Source of the DNA: Acinetobacter lactucae
GTDB lineage: Bacteria > Pseudomonadota > Gammaproteobacteria > Pseudomonadales > Moraxellaceae
Assembly (NCBI RefSeq): GCF_001605885.1
Contig: NZ_LRPE01000034.1
Coordinates: forward strand, 1-64,000
Direction of reading: 5' to 3'
Length of the DNA stretch: 64,000 nucleotides
Position numbers and translations under genes: made by a program. Positions 38,029 through 47,679 of this stretch are shown here, in pieces. The notes below the pieces were generated by a model. It did not search any database. It saw only the letters and a program-made list of their open reading frames with translations, and was not told the origin of the DNA. Numbering within the stretch: the first letter of the stretch is position 1; the number at the start of each line of letters is the position of its first letter.

Positions 38029-38051
38029 GGCATGGCTGTCCTTTGATCTGT

Positions 38052-38900
38052 TTATTGAGGTGTAAAGGCAACTTCTAAATTATCAATCAAACGAGTTGCA
38101 CCCAATTTTGCCGCGATAAACAACACAATATCACGATCAAACTGAGTAGCAGGTAACAGATTTGACTGACGAGCTTCGACATAATCCACAACAAACCCAT
38201 TATCTGTCAACTGAGTTTTGATATCTTCTAAAACTTGTTGTAGATCTTTGCCTTGATGTAACTGCTGCTCAGCTAGCTTTAAACTCTGATAAATAACCGG
38301 AGCGACCTGACGTTGCTCAGGACTTAAATAACCATTTCTTGAACTAAGAGCCAAGCCATCGGCTGCACGAACAATTGGTACGCCAATGACTTCTAGTGGG
38401 ATATTTAAGTCTTGTACAAACTGGCGAATCACTGCTAACTGTTGATAATCTTTTTGACCAAAGAAAGCATAGTTAGGTTGCACAATATTAAAGAGTTTGG
38501 TGACCACCAAAGCCACCCCATCAAAATGCCCAGGACGTGAACTACCACATAAAGCATCAGTAATTTGGCTAACACTTATGTTGGTTAAACGTGGCTGAGT
38601 ACCGTACATTTGCTCAACTGATGGTGCAAAAATAATGTCACAGCCTACATCAGCTAATAGACGACTATCTTGTTCTAAAGTACGAGGATAGTTATCAAAA
38701 TCTTCACCCGGCCCAAATTGAGTTGGATTTACGAAGATGCTAACAACCACAACATCACATAACTTTTTCGCTTCACGAACAAGTGTGAGATGTCCTTCAT
38801 GTAGATTTCCCATTGTTGGGACAAAACCAATAATTTTACGTGTAGCTCTAGCAGGATTTAAAGAAGCTGCAAGACCTTGTATGGTGGTTTCTGTTTTCAT
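38052..38900 (-). CDS. panC: Pantothenate synthetase
   Basis: Condenses pantoate and beta-alanine with ATP to pantothenate. 282 residues with the HIGH-type [15 protein letters not shown] near 30, [26 protein letters not shown] and the KMSKS-like [12 protein letters not shown] near 183. It follows panB by 3 bp, so the pair is translated together. Confidence 0.97.
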   Translation of the reverse strand: MKTETTIQGLAASLNPARATRKIIGFVPTMGNLHEGHLTLVREAKKLCDVVVVSIFVNPTQFGPGEDFDNYPRTLEQDSRLLADVGCDIIFAPSVEQMYGTQPRLTNISVSQITDALCGSSRPGHFDGVALVVTKLFNIVQPNYAFFGQKDYQQLAVIRQFVQDLNIPLEVIGVPIVRAADGLALSSRNGYLSPEQRQVAPVIYQSLKLAEQQLHQGKDLQQVLEDIKTQLTDNGFVVDYVEARQSNLLPATQFDRDIVLFIAAKLGATRLIDNLEVAFTPQ

Positions 38901-38903
38901 GAA

Positions 38904-39713
38904 TTACAGCTCAACGTGGAAAGTATGTTCTTTGGCTGGAAATGACTGATCCTGCACAGCAGCATGAAAAGCTTTAAAAGCGTCTAAAATGGCAGTTTCA
39001 CCAGATTGCTCTTTCATAAAGTTACGGACAAAACGTGCAACTCGACCAAAAGTTAAACCCAACATATCTTGTACTACAAGTACTTGGCCATCAGTCGCAT
39101 TACCCGCGCCAATACCAATCACAGGTGTATTTGGGAATAACTCAGCAATTTCTTGTCCCAACTGAGCAGGAACACACTCAAGTAATAGAACTGCCGCACC
39201 AGCCTCAACCACAGCGGTACAGTCAGCAATAAGCTGATCTGCAGCTTCACGCGTTTTAGCTTGTAATTTATAACCACCAAATACATGTACAGATTGAGGA
39301 GTTAAACCTAAATGTACGCATACAGGTACACCATTACGTGTTAAAACTTGTACAGTTTCACTTAGCCACGCGCCACCTTCGATTTTGATCATCTGGGCAC
39401 CAGCTTGCATGACTGTTCTTGCGTTTTGCAAAGCATCATTTAAGGTTGCATAACTCATAAATGGCAAGTCAGTCATAATCAAGGCATGCTGGTTACCACG
39501 ACGAACTGCTGCCGTGTGATAAGCCATGTCTTCAACAGTTACAGGTAAAGTTGAGTCACGACCTTGAATTGCCATTCCAAGAGAATCACCAATTAAGATA
39601 GTATCAATTTCAGCAAGTTCCATTGCTTTTGCCATACTCGCATCGTAACAAGTTAGACAAGAGAACTTACGTCCTTCGGCTTTAAATTTTCTTAAGTCAC
39701 TTAGACTAATCAT
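38904..39713 (-). CDS. panB: 3-methyl-2-oxobutanoate hydroxymethyltransferase
   Basis: First committed step of pantothenate synthesis: transfers a hydroxymethyl group from methylene-THF to alpha-ketoisovalerate. 269 residues, TIM barrel, with LTCYDASMAKAMELAEIDTILIGDSLGM, metal-binding Asp residues, KIEGG, and HLGLTPQSVHVFGGYKLQA. Located between folK and panC; the folK-panB link is natural since both touch folate chemistry. Confidence 0.97.
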   Translation of the reverse strand: MISLSDLRKFKAEGRKFSCLTCYDASMAKAMELAEIDTILIGDSLGMAIQGRDSTLPVTVEDMAYHTAAVRRGNQHALIMTDLPFMSYATLNDALQNARTVMQAGAQMIKIEGGAWLSETVQVLTRNGVPVCVHLGLTPQSVHVFGGYKLQAKTREAADQLIADCTAVVEAGAAVLLLECVPAQLGQEIAELFPNTPVIGIGAGNATDGQVLVVQDMLGLTFGRVARFVRNFMKEQSGETAILDAFKAFHAAVQDQSFPAKEHTFHVEL

Positions 39714-39758
39714 GATGGTATCCTCTACAGGAGTTTGCAGAACGTAATAAGTCTGGTT

Positions 39759-40241
39759 TTAAGCCCAAGACTCATCAGCAAGTACAGTCAGCGTCGGCTG
39801 CTGTATCAGTTCTAAATTTTTAAGTGGCTGATCATTAATATGTAAATCAGCGTCTAAATCTAATAAAGGAATTACAACGAAATCTCGCTCTAGAATTCCA
39901 ATGTGCGGCACCGTTAAGCGCTCATTTTGAATTTTTTCATTGCCATATATAAGCAAATCCAGATCTAAGGTTCGCTCACCCCAACGACGAAGGCGTACAC
40001 GACCAGCTTCTTGCTCAAATTGCTGTAACTGGTCTAGCAAATCTAAAGGCGTGAGATCAGTGTTTAGCTCTGCAACTGCATTTAAATAATTTGGTTGATC
40101 TTGAGGCCCCATGGGTGGACTTTGATAAAGTTTAGAAACTTTTACTCCACCTAAAGTTTTAAGCTTAGCAATGGCTTCAGATAAGATTTGGCGTGAATCA
40201 CCCAAATTACTTCCTAAACCAATATAGGTCTTCGTTGTCAT
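39759..40241 (-). CDS. folK: Dihydropterin pyrophosphokinase (HPPK)
   Basis: 160-residue 6-hydroxymethyl-7,8-dihydropterin pyrophosphokinase of folate synthesis. It has YIGLGSNLGDSRQIL at the N-terminus, YQSPPMGPQDQPNYLNAV near 41, and the signature RWGERTLDLDLLIYGN near 84 with the two Mg-binding Asp residues. The start codon overlaps the pcnB stop by 4 bp (ATGA), giving translational coupling in the order pcnB-folk-panB-panC known from Pseudomonas. Confidence 0.96.
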   Translation of the reverse strand: MTTKTYIGLGSNLGDSRQILSEAIAKLKTLGGVKVSKLYQSPPMGPQDQPNYLNAVAELNTDLTPLDLLDQLQQFEQEAGRVRLRRWGERTLDLDLLIYGNEKIQNERLTVPHIGILERDFVVIPLLDLDADLHINDQPLKNLELIQQPTLTVLADESWA

Positions 40242-41701
40242 TGCGTTGGCCCAAAAATAACTTGGCTTAAATCGCGTTGAACTCGCTTACGCTTCAAAAT
40301 CGGATGGTCGCCCATCACTCCTGTTTCTGAAGCAGTGGCTTTTTCAACGAAACGCCCCATCGATTGTTCTTGTCGAACACGTTCTTTTTTCCCACGACGG
40401 CTGCGTGGTTCAGGAATATCAACCAAAGGTTCAATTTCCGTCTCGACTTTATTATTTTCAATAGGTTCAGCAGCGGCTTTACGACGGTTTCTAGCTTTCT
40501 GACGATTGTACTGGCTAATTGCAGCTTCTTTTTCGTCATTCGACATTTCTTGGTAGGCTTCCCACCAGCTTCCCATCCCTTGTGTTGTGTCATCACCTGA
40601 CTTTTCACGAAGTAATAAGAAGTCAAAACCAGCACGGAAACGCGCATGTCCAGCCAATGCTTCAATTTGCTGTGGTTTCGGATTAAGCAAACGAGTCTGC
40701 ATTTCCCAAACTTCACGAATAAAAGTTTCTGCAAAACGCGGAATCACTGTGCGTGTTGCTTGACGCTTTAATACATCTAGACCAGCTTGTGCACGCGCTT
40801 CTGCTGGTACAACACCTTTAGAGAAATAAAATTCACAACGCTCTAAAAATGGTTGCCACAATAAGACTGCATAGAAAAATGCTGGGTTAATTGTTTTACC
40901 CACTTGGATACGCTGATCTGTATTCTTTGCTGCTCTTAGAATAAACGGAGTGAGGTTCGGCTGGATATCTGCAAAAAGTTGTTTCCAGACACCAAACTCA
41001 ATCAACATTGGCAAAACACGCGCCAAATGCCCCATTGTAAAGAGCTTCTGAGATTCATCATATAAACGATGCGGAGAAACATCACGCAAGAGCTGCGTCA
41101 TCTCTGCATCAAATATATCGAGAATATCTGAATCAATTTTGAAATTTAATTTAGCTGCAAAACGTAGAGTTCGCAACATACGCACTGGGTCTTCTTCAAA
41201 GCGCTGTGCCGGATCACCCAATAAACGTAAGGTTTTATTTTTTACATCGTCAATTGCTTTGCAGAAATCGAGCACAATAGCCTTACGCGGTTGGTAATAT
41301 AGCGTATTGATTGAAAAGTCACGGCGAGCAAAGTCTTGTTCGATAGTACCCCAGTTATTGTCACGTAAAATCATGCCTGAAGCACTGGTGACTGCTTTTT
41401 TAGGAGGAGCACGGAAAGTAGCAACTTCAATAAGCTCACGTCCTGAATAGACATGTGCTAATTCAAATCGACGGCCAATGATTCGACAACGTCGACCAAA
41501 AACTTCTTTAATTTGGGAAGGTGTTGCATTAGTGACTGCATCGAAATCTTTAGGATTAAGCCCTAGCATTAAATCACGGACACCACCCCCAACAATATAA
41601 GCTTCATAGCCAGCTTTAGTCAGGCTATCGATCACATCTAAAATCGAAGAAGGAAGTTGGGCTGTGGACAAACCACATTTTGACGCTCGCAAGGTTTGCA
41701 A
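40238..41701 (-). CDS. pcnB: Poly(A) polymerase I
   Basis: Adds 3' poly(A) tails that promote RNA decay and control plasmid antisense RNAs. The class II nucleotidyltransferase head is GGGVRDLMLGLNPKDFDAVTNATP, with the catalytic DFD. FGRRCRIIGRRFELAHVYSG, RRDFSINTLYY and the RNA-binding RRMLRTLRFAAKL-type block (EEDPVRMLRTLRFAAKLNF) follow. The C-terminus is a long basic tail (KARNRRKAAAEP, EPRSRRGKKERVRQ). 487 aa. The apparent start is TTG at 41701 with AGGAG 10 nt upstream; no in-frame ATG precedes the catalytic domain. A weak start fits the low expression reported for E. coli pcnB. Confidence 0.95.
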   Translation of the reverse strand: MQTLRASKCGLSTAQLPSSILDVIDSLTKAGYEAYIVGGGVRDLMLGLNPKDFDAVTNATPSQIKEVFGRRCRIIGRRFELAHVYSGRELIEVATFRAPPKKAVTSASGMILRDNNWGTIEQDFARRDFSINTLYYQPRKAIVLDFCKAIDDVKNKTLRLLGDPAQRFEEDPVRMLRTLRFAAKLNFKIDSDILDIFDAEMTQLLRDVSPHRLYDESQKLFTMGHLARVLPMLIEFGVWKQLFADIQPNLTPFILRAAKNTDQRIQVGKTINPAFFYAVLLWQPFLERCEFYFSKGVVPAEARAQAGLDVLKRQATRTVIPRFAETFIREVWEMQTRLLNPKPQQIEALAGHARFRAGFDFLLLREKSGDDTTQGMGSWWEAYQEMSNDEKEAAISQYNRQKARNRRKAAAEPIENNKVETEIEPLVDIPEPRSRRGKKERVRQEQSMGRFVEKATASETGVMGDHPILKRKRVQRDLSQVIFGPTQ

Positions 41702-41826
41702 AAGACGCTGTCTCCTACGTCAGGACGTAAATAACAAGTTGTCGCTAATCATAGCTCTAACGCACACAAAGGGCAATTTGATTCTCTGTAGTTTACGCAT
41801 GAAATGACAATTGACAGACAGATAAT

Positions 41827-42219
41827 TTATAAAGTCAAACGCACTTTATTTTTTTCAAAAATGGCTGGACCAATGCCCTTTACGTTTTTAAATTCATCAA
41901 TATTTTTAAAGCCACCATTCTTTTGACGGTATTCCACAATCGCCTGAGCCTTTTTCTCACCAATACCTTTTAGCTTTTGCAGCTCATCAAGATTAGCTTG
42001 ATTCAAGTGAATTTGCCCTGACGAATCAGTCATAGCTGAGCTTTTTGAAACATTAGAATGAGAGGAATGCTGCATACTCAACTTCTGATCATACATCTGT
42101 TGCTTCGCCTTCCACTCCTTAAAATTTTGATCAAAAGATTGAGCCTGAACAAAGGTTGATGAAATCAGGCTCCAAAATAGAGCAATAAAAATATAGTGTT
42201 TATTCTTCCAAAGATTCAT
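41827..42219 (-). CDS. ComEA-type helix-hairpin-helix protein
   Basis: 130-residue exported protein. It has an N-terminal signal/anchor (NKHYIFIALFWSLISSTFVQA), a polar linker, and one ComEA helix-hairpin-helix domain (IHLNQANLDELQKLKGIGEKKAQAIVEYRQKNGGFKNIDEFKNVKGIGPAIFEKNKVRLTL), a nonspecific DNA-binding fold. Acinetobacter is naturally competent and small ComEA proteins bind incoming DNA in the periplasm, so a competence role is plausible. The start is ATG 42219 rather than 42231; both overlap the end of mazG. Confidence 0.87.
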   Translation of the reverse strand: MNLWKNKHYIFIALFWSLISSTFVQAQSFDQNFKEWKAKQQMYDQKLSMQHSSHSNVSKSSAMTDSSGQIHLNQANLDELQKLKGIGEKKAQAIVEYRQKNGGFKNIDEFKNVKGIGPAIFEKNKVRLTL

Positions 42220-43006
42220 GCTGAGCTGCATGTGTTTTTTCCCCTGACTTTAACTGCCGCTTTGCCTGATTCCACAATTCATCCATTTCAGACAAGGTCA
42301 TGTCCTCTAATGTTCTTTGCTGTTTTCGCGCTTGATCTTCAATAAAAGCAAAACGACTTCTAAATTTATGTATTGTTGATAAAAGTGATGTTTCACTTGA
42401 AATCGCAAGTTTACGTCCAACATTGACTAATGAAAACAGGCAATCTCCAAATTCATCTTGAATTTCATCAATATTTTGATTTTTTAGGGCCTGCTTAAAC
42501 TCATCCAACTCTTCTTCTAGTTTTTCATAAGCATCTTCTACTGTTTCAAAATCAAAGCCAATCTTAGCGACATTTGCTTGAATTTCTTGTGCCTGCAATA
42601 GCGCTGGTCCATACTTTATTTCATCTAATCTTGATTGCGGCTTTCCTTGCTTTTCTTGCTGTTTAATTTGTTTCCATAATTCACTGACTTGTTCTGGTGT
42701 TAAGTTATTAAATTGATCTGCCTGAAAAACATGTGGATGACGGCGAATTAACTTTTCACTTATTGCCTCAACAACATCTTGAAAGTTAAAAGCACCTTGC
42801 TCACTAAACATCTGTGATTGAAATACAACTTGCAATAACAAATCGCCTAGCTCATTTCGAATCTCGTTAATATCGCCCTGACGAATGGCCGCCTCGACTT
42901 CATATGCCTCTTCAATCGCATATTTAGTCAGTGACATTGGGGTTTGTTGTTGATCCCACGGACATCTTTCACGTAACTCTTGCATAATTTTAAGCAATTT
43001 ATCCAT
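42200..43006 (-). CDS. mazG: Nucleoside triphosphate pyrophosphohydrolase MazG
   Basis: 268-residue tandem MazG protein that hydrolyses NTPs/dNTPs to NMP and pyrophosphate, a house-cleaning role also linked to lowering ppGpp. Two EExxE...ExxD modules are present: LTKYAIEEAYEVEAAIRQGD-NEIRNELGDLLLQVVFQ near 25-60, and YEKLEEELDEFKQALKNQN-EIQDEFGDCLFSLVN near 165-200. The start is ATG 43006 (MDKLLKIMQELRERCPWD). It lies one gene away from relA, the usual relA-mazG association, although here a plus-strand SDR separates them. Confidence 0.96.
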   Translation of the reverse strand: MDKLLKIMQELRERCPWDQQQTPMSLTKYAIEEAYEVEAAIRQGDINEIRNELGDLLLQVVFQSQMFSEQGAFNFQDVVEAISEKLIRRHPHVFQADQFNNLTPEQVSELWKQIKQQEKQGKPQSRLDEIKYGPALLQAQEIQANVAKIGFDFETVEDAYEKLEEELDEFKQALKNQNIDEIQDEFGDCLFSLVNVGRKLAISSETSLLSTIHKFRSRFAFIEDQARKQQRTLEDMTLSEMDELWNQAKRQLKSGEKTHAAQHESLEE

Positions 43007-43119
43007 GGTAACCCTCAAGTTTAAAAAGTCGGTCAGTCAAACTAAGATTTTAATTTGCTATGATCAAAATCAAAGCGATTAAATCAGTCGCACTATTGTA
43101 CTGACAAAGAGAAAAAAAT

Positions 43120-43893
43120 ATGGGATACAGTATTCTGATTAGTGGTGCCGCTCAAGGTATTGGGGCTGAAATTGCACGCGTATTCTACAAACAAGGATAT
43201 AAAGTAGGCATTTATGATATTAATGAATCGCTTGCTCAAGAATTAGCAAATGACTTAGGGGCAAATGCCCGTGCCGGCTATCTAGATGTAAGTGATTACG
43301 ACCAATGGCAACATAGATTAAAAGAATTTACCGACTGGGCGGGTGAACTTAACATATTGATAAATAATGCCGGTATTTTATATTCTGGCGCGTTTGAAAC
43401 GACTGATATTAAAGCTCATCAAAGAACAATAAATATTAATGTAAACGGTGTCATCAATGGCTGTCACGCTGCTCTACCCTATTTAAAGCAAGCATCTTTT
43501 GCACGCGTTATCAACCTATCTTCAGCTTCTGCAATTTATGGGCAAGCTGATTTAATCTCTTATTCAGCCAGTAAATTTGCTGTTCGCGGAATTACTGAAG
43601 GTTTAGATGTCGAATGGAAAAAATATGGTATTCGTGTTTTAGATGTGATGCCGCTATTTGTGCAGACTGCAATGGTTAACAATATGGATGCAGGCACCAT
43701 TCAAAATATGGGGATAGATTTAACTCCAAATGATATTGCTCAGCAGGTGCTTACGCTTGTCGAGAAAAAAGCTCATTTTTGGACGCCAACTCATACTCCA
43801 GTTGGCATAAAAACCAAACTGCTTTATCAGCTCTCAACATTAAGCCCTCAGTTTTTAAACCGACTTACCAATATTTATTTATCGAGAAAATAA
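43120..43893 (+). CDS. Short-chain dehydrogenase/reductase
   Basis: 257-residue classical SDR. The nucleotide-binding TGxxxGIG motif is present as SGAAQGIGAEIA (starting ISGAAQGIG, near 7). INNAGILYSG, the catalytic Ser in INLSSASAIYGQ, and YSASK with the catalytic Tyr and Lys near 148-152 follow. Asp38 (IYDIN) after the second strand suggests NAD preference. Substrate unknown. It is inserted on the opposite strand between mazG and relA, interrupting an otherwise conserved gene run. Confidence 0.9.
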   Translation: MGYSILISGAAQGIGAEIARVFYKQGYKVGIYDINESLAQELANDLGANARAGYLDVSDYDQWQHRLKEFTDWAGELNILINNAGILYSGAFETTDIKAHQRTININVNGVINGCHAALPYLKQASFARVINLSSASAIYGQADLISYSASKFAVRGITEGLDVEWKKYGIRVLDVMPLFVQTAMVNNMDAGTIQNMGIDLTPNDIAQQVLTLVEKKAHFWTPTHTPVGIKTKLLYQLSTLSPQFLNRLTNIYLSRK

Positions 43894-43901
43894 TCCAAAA
43901 T

Positions 43902-43931
43902 AAAAAAAGGCTGTCATTTGACAGCCTTTTT
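43902..43931. terminator. Bidirectional terminator between the SDR and relA
   Basis: AAAGGCTGTCA / TGACAGCCTTT, a near loopless 8-bp GC-rich stem with A and T runs on its two sides. Confidence 0.88.
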
Positions 43932-43941
43932 ACTCAATTTA

Positions 43942-46248
43942 TTAAACGCCTTGAATCATGCGTCGAGCACTAATAATTCCCGGTTGCTGCTCTAGGCGAG
44001 CCAATAAGCGAGAAAGCTGCGCTAAACCTTTAACCTCAATGAGCAACTTCATATTGGCAATACCATCTGCCTCAGAAATTGTATTAACCTGACGAATATT
44101 GATTTGGTCAGAGAAAATCACTTGAGTTAGGTCTTTAAGCAGACCACGACGATCATAAGCTTCCACCACAATCTGAACGCTTTGACCACGTGTTGGCTGC
44201 ATTTCCCAATCAGCTTCAACAGCACGCTCTGGCTCTTGCTTAATCATACGCTGATAGTCAGAACAAATGACTTTATGGATACTGACACCACGGTTCAAAG
44301 TAATATATCCAGCGATTGATTCACCATGCACCGGCTGACAACACTGCGCGATGTGCAGCTCTACATTATCTAAACCATCAATTAAAATGCCATGTGCTGA
44401 TAGCGTATGGCTGGCACGCGGATTTAACGTTGGTTTAAGTACTAGCTCAGGCTCATCCTGATCTAGATGCATTTGGCGGTTCACCTGATTAATCAGGGCA
44501 TGTAAGCTAATATCGCCACTGACCAGATTCACCAAAATGTCGTCGCCTGTCTTCACATTAAAGTGTGAAGAGTAATCGTTTAGGTCGATACTTTTTGGGT
44601 GAATCGCTAGACGAGCTAATTCTTTATTAAGCAGCTCTCGGCCTACTTCAAGATTCTTACTACGGTCTTGCTGTCTAAACCAATGACGCAGCTTGTCACG
44701 TGCACGAGAAGTTTTAATATAACCTAGAGAGTTCACCAACCAGTCACGGTTTGGTTCACGATCTTTTTTAGTTAAAATTTCAACCTGTTCACCCGTTTTT
44801 AAAGTATAGGTAAGTGGCACATAACGCTGATTAACACGCGCCGCATAACACTTATTCCCTACTTCTGTATGCACATGATAGGCAAAATCTAAAACAGTTG
44901 AACCACGCGGCAATTCCTTAATATCACCATCACGACTGAAAACATAAATCTTCTCAAAGCCTTCAAAGTCTTGTAACTGTTCAAAGCCTTCTGTTTCATC
45001 TTCGTTTTGGTGTACCGTCGTTTCATTACGTTCTTGATAGTGTTCTAAAACAGCACGTAATGAATGCAAACGATGATTAAAGGAATGATCGGTATTCTTT
45101 GAACCTTCTTTATAGTTAAAATGCGAACATACGCCTAGCTCTGCTTCATCATGCATCTCGTGAGTACGAATTTGCACTTCAAGAGATTTGTTTTCAGCAA
45201 TTACAGCTGTATGCAAAGAACGGTAACCATTGGCTTTCGGGTTAGTAATATAGTCATCAAACTGATGCGGAATATGACGCCAGATTTGATGTACGATACC
45301 TAAAGAGTGGTAACACTCTGGCACACTATTGACCAACACACGCAAAGCACGAATGTCATAAAGTTGGTCGAAGCTCAGGTTTTTGCTCTTCATTTTTCGA
45401 TAAATCGAATAAATGTGTTTTGCACGCCCTGTAATTTCAGCTTCAATGCCGTAAGACGCTAACTCATTTTTCAAACGGTCAATGACGAACTGAATATAAT
45501 GCTCACGCTCTAAACGCTTTTCATTGAGTAATGAGGCAATCTCTTTATAGCGATCTGGAGCCAAATAGCGAAATGCTAGATCTTCAAGTTCCCATTTAAG
45601 CTGAGCAATACCGAGTCGATGTGCAAGCGGCGAATAAATAGTAAGAATTTCACGTGCTACACGTTCTTGGCGTTCGCGAGAGGAATTTGCAAGCTCTCGC
45701 AAGGAATAAGTACGTTCAGCAAGTTTAATTAAAACAACACGAACATCTTCGGTCACCGAAATCAGCATTTTATAAATGCCGCTTAAATGTTCTCGTTGAT
45801 TATTATTAAAGTGATCTTCTAACCGTTTATTTTTTTCAATAAGTTCTGAGAGCTTACCCATTGCCAAAGTACCTTTGACAAGGTTGTAAACTTGCTCCCC
45901 GAATTTCTGTTTTACTTCTTCTATATCGGTAATGCCTTCACGCACACTACGATAAAGCATCGCTGCTGATAAAGTATCTTCATCTACATGCAGATGTGCC
46001 AGAATATCGGCCATTCCAACGCCTGTAGCAAAAGTATTGGAACGATGATTGACCGTTGAATCTAACTCTTTTTGCAGGGTTAAATGAGCGACTTTTTCAA
46101 GTTGTTCAAGCTCCGCCCCATCTAATATTTCACGCACCCGATCCAACCATGAGGCTAAACCGATTTGCGTTTCGGCGGCATGCTCTACAGTCGTTTCCTC
46201 TGACAACTCGGTTAGTTGTTCAGGTAACTGTTCACGTACTGTGACCAT
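43942..46248 (-). CDS. relA: GTP pyrophosphokinase RelA
   Basis: Ribosome-associated (p)ppGpp synthetase of 768 residues. The N-terminal HD hydrolase domain is degenerate: the position of the catalytic His-Asp pair reads AAMLYRSVREG, so it should not degrade ppGpp. This identifies RelA rather than SpoT. The synthetase domain has GRAKHIYSIYRKMKSKN, YDIRALRVLV and FDDYITNPKANGYRSLHTAV, the acidic FDD pattern of monofunctional enzymes. TGS (IYVFSRDGDIKELPRGSTVLDFAYHVHTEVG), the zinc-finger/helical region with HIAQCCQPVHGE, and a C-terminal ACT domain follow. It lies 30 bp after rlmD's neighbour region, in the order relA-rlmD-cysM found in Pseudomonas. Confidence 0.96.
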   Translation of the reverse strand: MVTVREQLPEQLTELSEETTVEHAAETQIGLASWLDRVREILDGAELEQLEKVAHLTLQKELDSTVNHRSNTFATGVGMADILAHLHVDEDTLSAAMLYRSVREGITDIEEVKQKFGEQVYNLVKGTLAMGKLSELIEKNKRLEDHFNNNQREHLSGIYKMLISVTEDVRVVLIKLAERTYSLRELANSSRERQERVAREILTIYSPLAHRLGIAQLKWELEDLAFRYLAPDRYKEIASLLNEKRLEREHYIQFVIDRLKNELASYGIEAEITGRAKHIYSIYRKMKSKNLSFDQLYDIRALRVLVNSVPECYHSLGIVHQIWRHIPHQFDDYITNPKANGYRSLHTAVIAENKSLEVQIRTHEMHDEAELGVCSHFNYKEGSKNTDHSFNHRLHSLRAVLEHYQERNETTVHQNEDETEGFEQLQDFEGFEKIYVFSRDGDIKELPRGSTVLDFAYHVHTEVGNKCYAARVNQRYVPLTYTLKTGEQVEILTKKDREPNRDWLVNSLGYIKTSRARDKLRHWFRQQDRSKNLEVGRELLNKELARLAIHPKSIDLNDYSSHFNVKTGDDILVNLVSGDISLHALINQVNRQMHLDQDEPELVLKPTLNPRASHTLSAHGILIDGLDNVELHIAQCCQPVHGESIAGYITLNRGVSIHKVICSDYQRMIKQEPERAVEADWEMQPTRGQSVQIVVEAYDRRGLLKDLTQVIFSDQINIRQVNTISEADGIANMKLLIEVKGLAQLSRLLARLEQQPGIISARRMIQGV

Positions 46249-46278
46249 ACCATTCTCCTCAATATGTAACTCATGTTT

Positions 46279-47670
46279 TTAATCGTTTATCTCTTGAATT
46301 TTTTCAAATAGTGCAATGGATTCAACATGTTCGGTATGCGTAAACATGTCCATCACCGCTGCTTTTTTTAACTGGTAACCATATTGGACCAAAACACCCG
46401 CATCCCTTGCCAGTGTAGCTGGATTACATGATACATAAACGATTCTTTTTGCTCCAAAATTTGATACATACTGCATAATTTCATATGCACCAGCACGAGG
46501 AGGATCAATCAATAATGCATCAAATCCTTGATTTGCCCAAGAATGATGCGAAAAATCTTTTGTTAAATCTTGTGAAAAGAAGGTTGCTTGCACCAAACCA
46601 TTGCATTTCGCATTAGCTGTTGCTCGCTGCACCATTTCTTCACTCCCTTCGACCCCGACAACCTGACCACTCGCACCAACACATCGTGCTAACGGGAGTG
46701 AGAAATTGCCCAAACCGCAAAATAGATCAAGTACCTTTTCACCTGCTTGCAATTGAAGCAATTCACATGCCAATTGAACCATCTGTTCATTTACTGTGGC
46801 ATTGACCTGAGTAAAATCCAATGGCGAAAAAGCAAAATTTACATTAAACCTCTCCAAGGCATAGTGTAAACGTAAAGCACCTTGTTCATCATCAATACGA
46901 TGAATGCTTTCAGGCCCCTTAGGTTGCAAATACAACTGCCACCCTTTGTGTAACGCAAATTGCTTTAATTGGTTGACATCAGAATTGTTTAATTTTTCTA
47001 CATGACGAACCAATAAAGAAACTTCATTATCACCTTTTGCTAATTCTACATGACCAATGTGTGCTTTGCCTTTTAGACTTTGGAGTAAAGTGCGTAACTC
47101 AGGCAGACTATTTGATAAATTTTTATCCAAAACACTACAACTATGGATCGAAGTTAATCGATTACTATGATGTTCGCGAAACCCCATAATTAAGCGATCT
47201 GGTTTTGGCAAATAGCGCACGCCTATTCGAGCACGGCGACGATAATCACTTTGTGAAGATCGAATCGGCTCTAGCCACTGTTCAGGTTGAATACCTGCGA
47301 AATGCTGTAAATGTGACTGGAGTACATTTTGCTTTAAACGGATTTGCTCATCAGGATGGATATGCTGCATGCTACATCCACCACAGATACCATAGTGAGG
47401 ACAAACTGCCTCAATGCGATGTGCTGAAGGCTCTCCTAACAACTGCAACATCTCAGCCTCTTCAAGGCGCTTGGCTTGATGGGTAATTCGAGCCTTTACA
47501 GTTTCTCCGGGCAATGCATAGCGAATAAAAACTTTCTTACCATGCTTATCTGCAGGATGCTCAGGATGAGAACCATAATGCGCAATTCCCCGCCCCTCAT
47601 GAGAAAGTGTTTCAACCTGAAAAATATATTCGGGCTGTAGCAGGTTGCGAGATTTGGCTTGTTGTTTCAA
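46279..47670 (-). CDS. rlmD: 23S rRNA (uracil-1939 C5)-methyltransferase RlmD
   Basis: TrmA/RumA-type m5U methyltransferase of 463 residues. It has an N-terminal TRAM domain ([17 protein letters not shown]), the iron-sulfur cysteines ([14 protein letters not shown] near 88-100, plus a later Cys), the SAM-binding [16 protein letters not shown], and the catalytic Cys in [13 protein letters not shown]. Translation starts at TTG: an in-frame TAG lies just upstream, and there is no ATG before the TRAM domain. It follows the exonuclease gene by 9 bp. Confidence 0.95.
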   Translation of the reverse strand: MKQQAKSRNLLQPEYIFQVETLSHEGRGIAHYGSHPEHPADKHGKKVFIRYALPGETVKARITHQAKRLEEAEMLQLLGEPSAHRIEAVCPHYGICGGCSMQHIHPDEQIRLKQNVLQSHLQHFAGIQPEQWLEPIRSSQSDYRRRARIGVRYLPKPDRLIMGFREHHSNRLTSIHSCSVLDKNLSNSLPELRTLLQSLKGKAHIGHVELAKGDNEVSLLVRHVEKLNNSDVNQLKQFALHKGWQLYLQPKGPESIHRIDDEQGALRLHYALERFNVNFAFSPLDFTQVNATVNEQMVQLACELLQLQAGEKVLDLFCGLGNFSLPLARCVGASGQVVGVEGSEEMVQRATANAKCNGLVQATFFSQDLTKDFSHHSWANQGFDALLIDPPRAGAYEIMQYVSNFGAKRIVYVSCNPATLARDAGVLVQYGYQLKKAAVMDMFTHTEHVESIALFEKIQEIND

Positions 47671-47679
47671 AGGATGAAC

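Noticed and set aside
40364..40600. Plus-strand frame within pcnB
   Set aside because: Shadow of the basic C-terminal tail of PcnB; no start signals.
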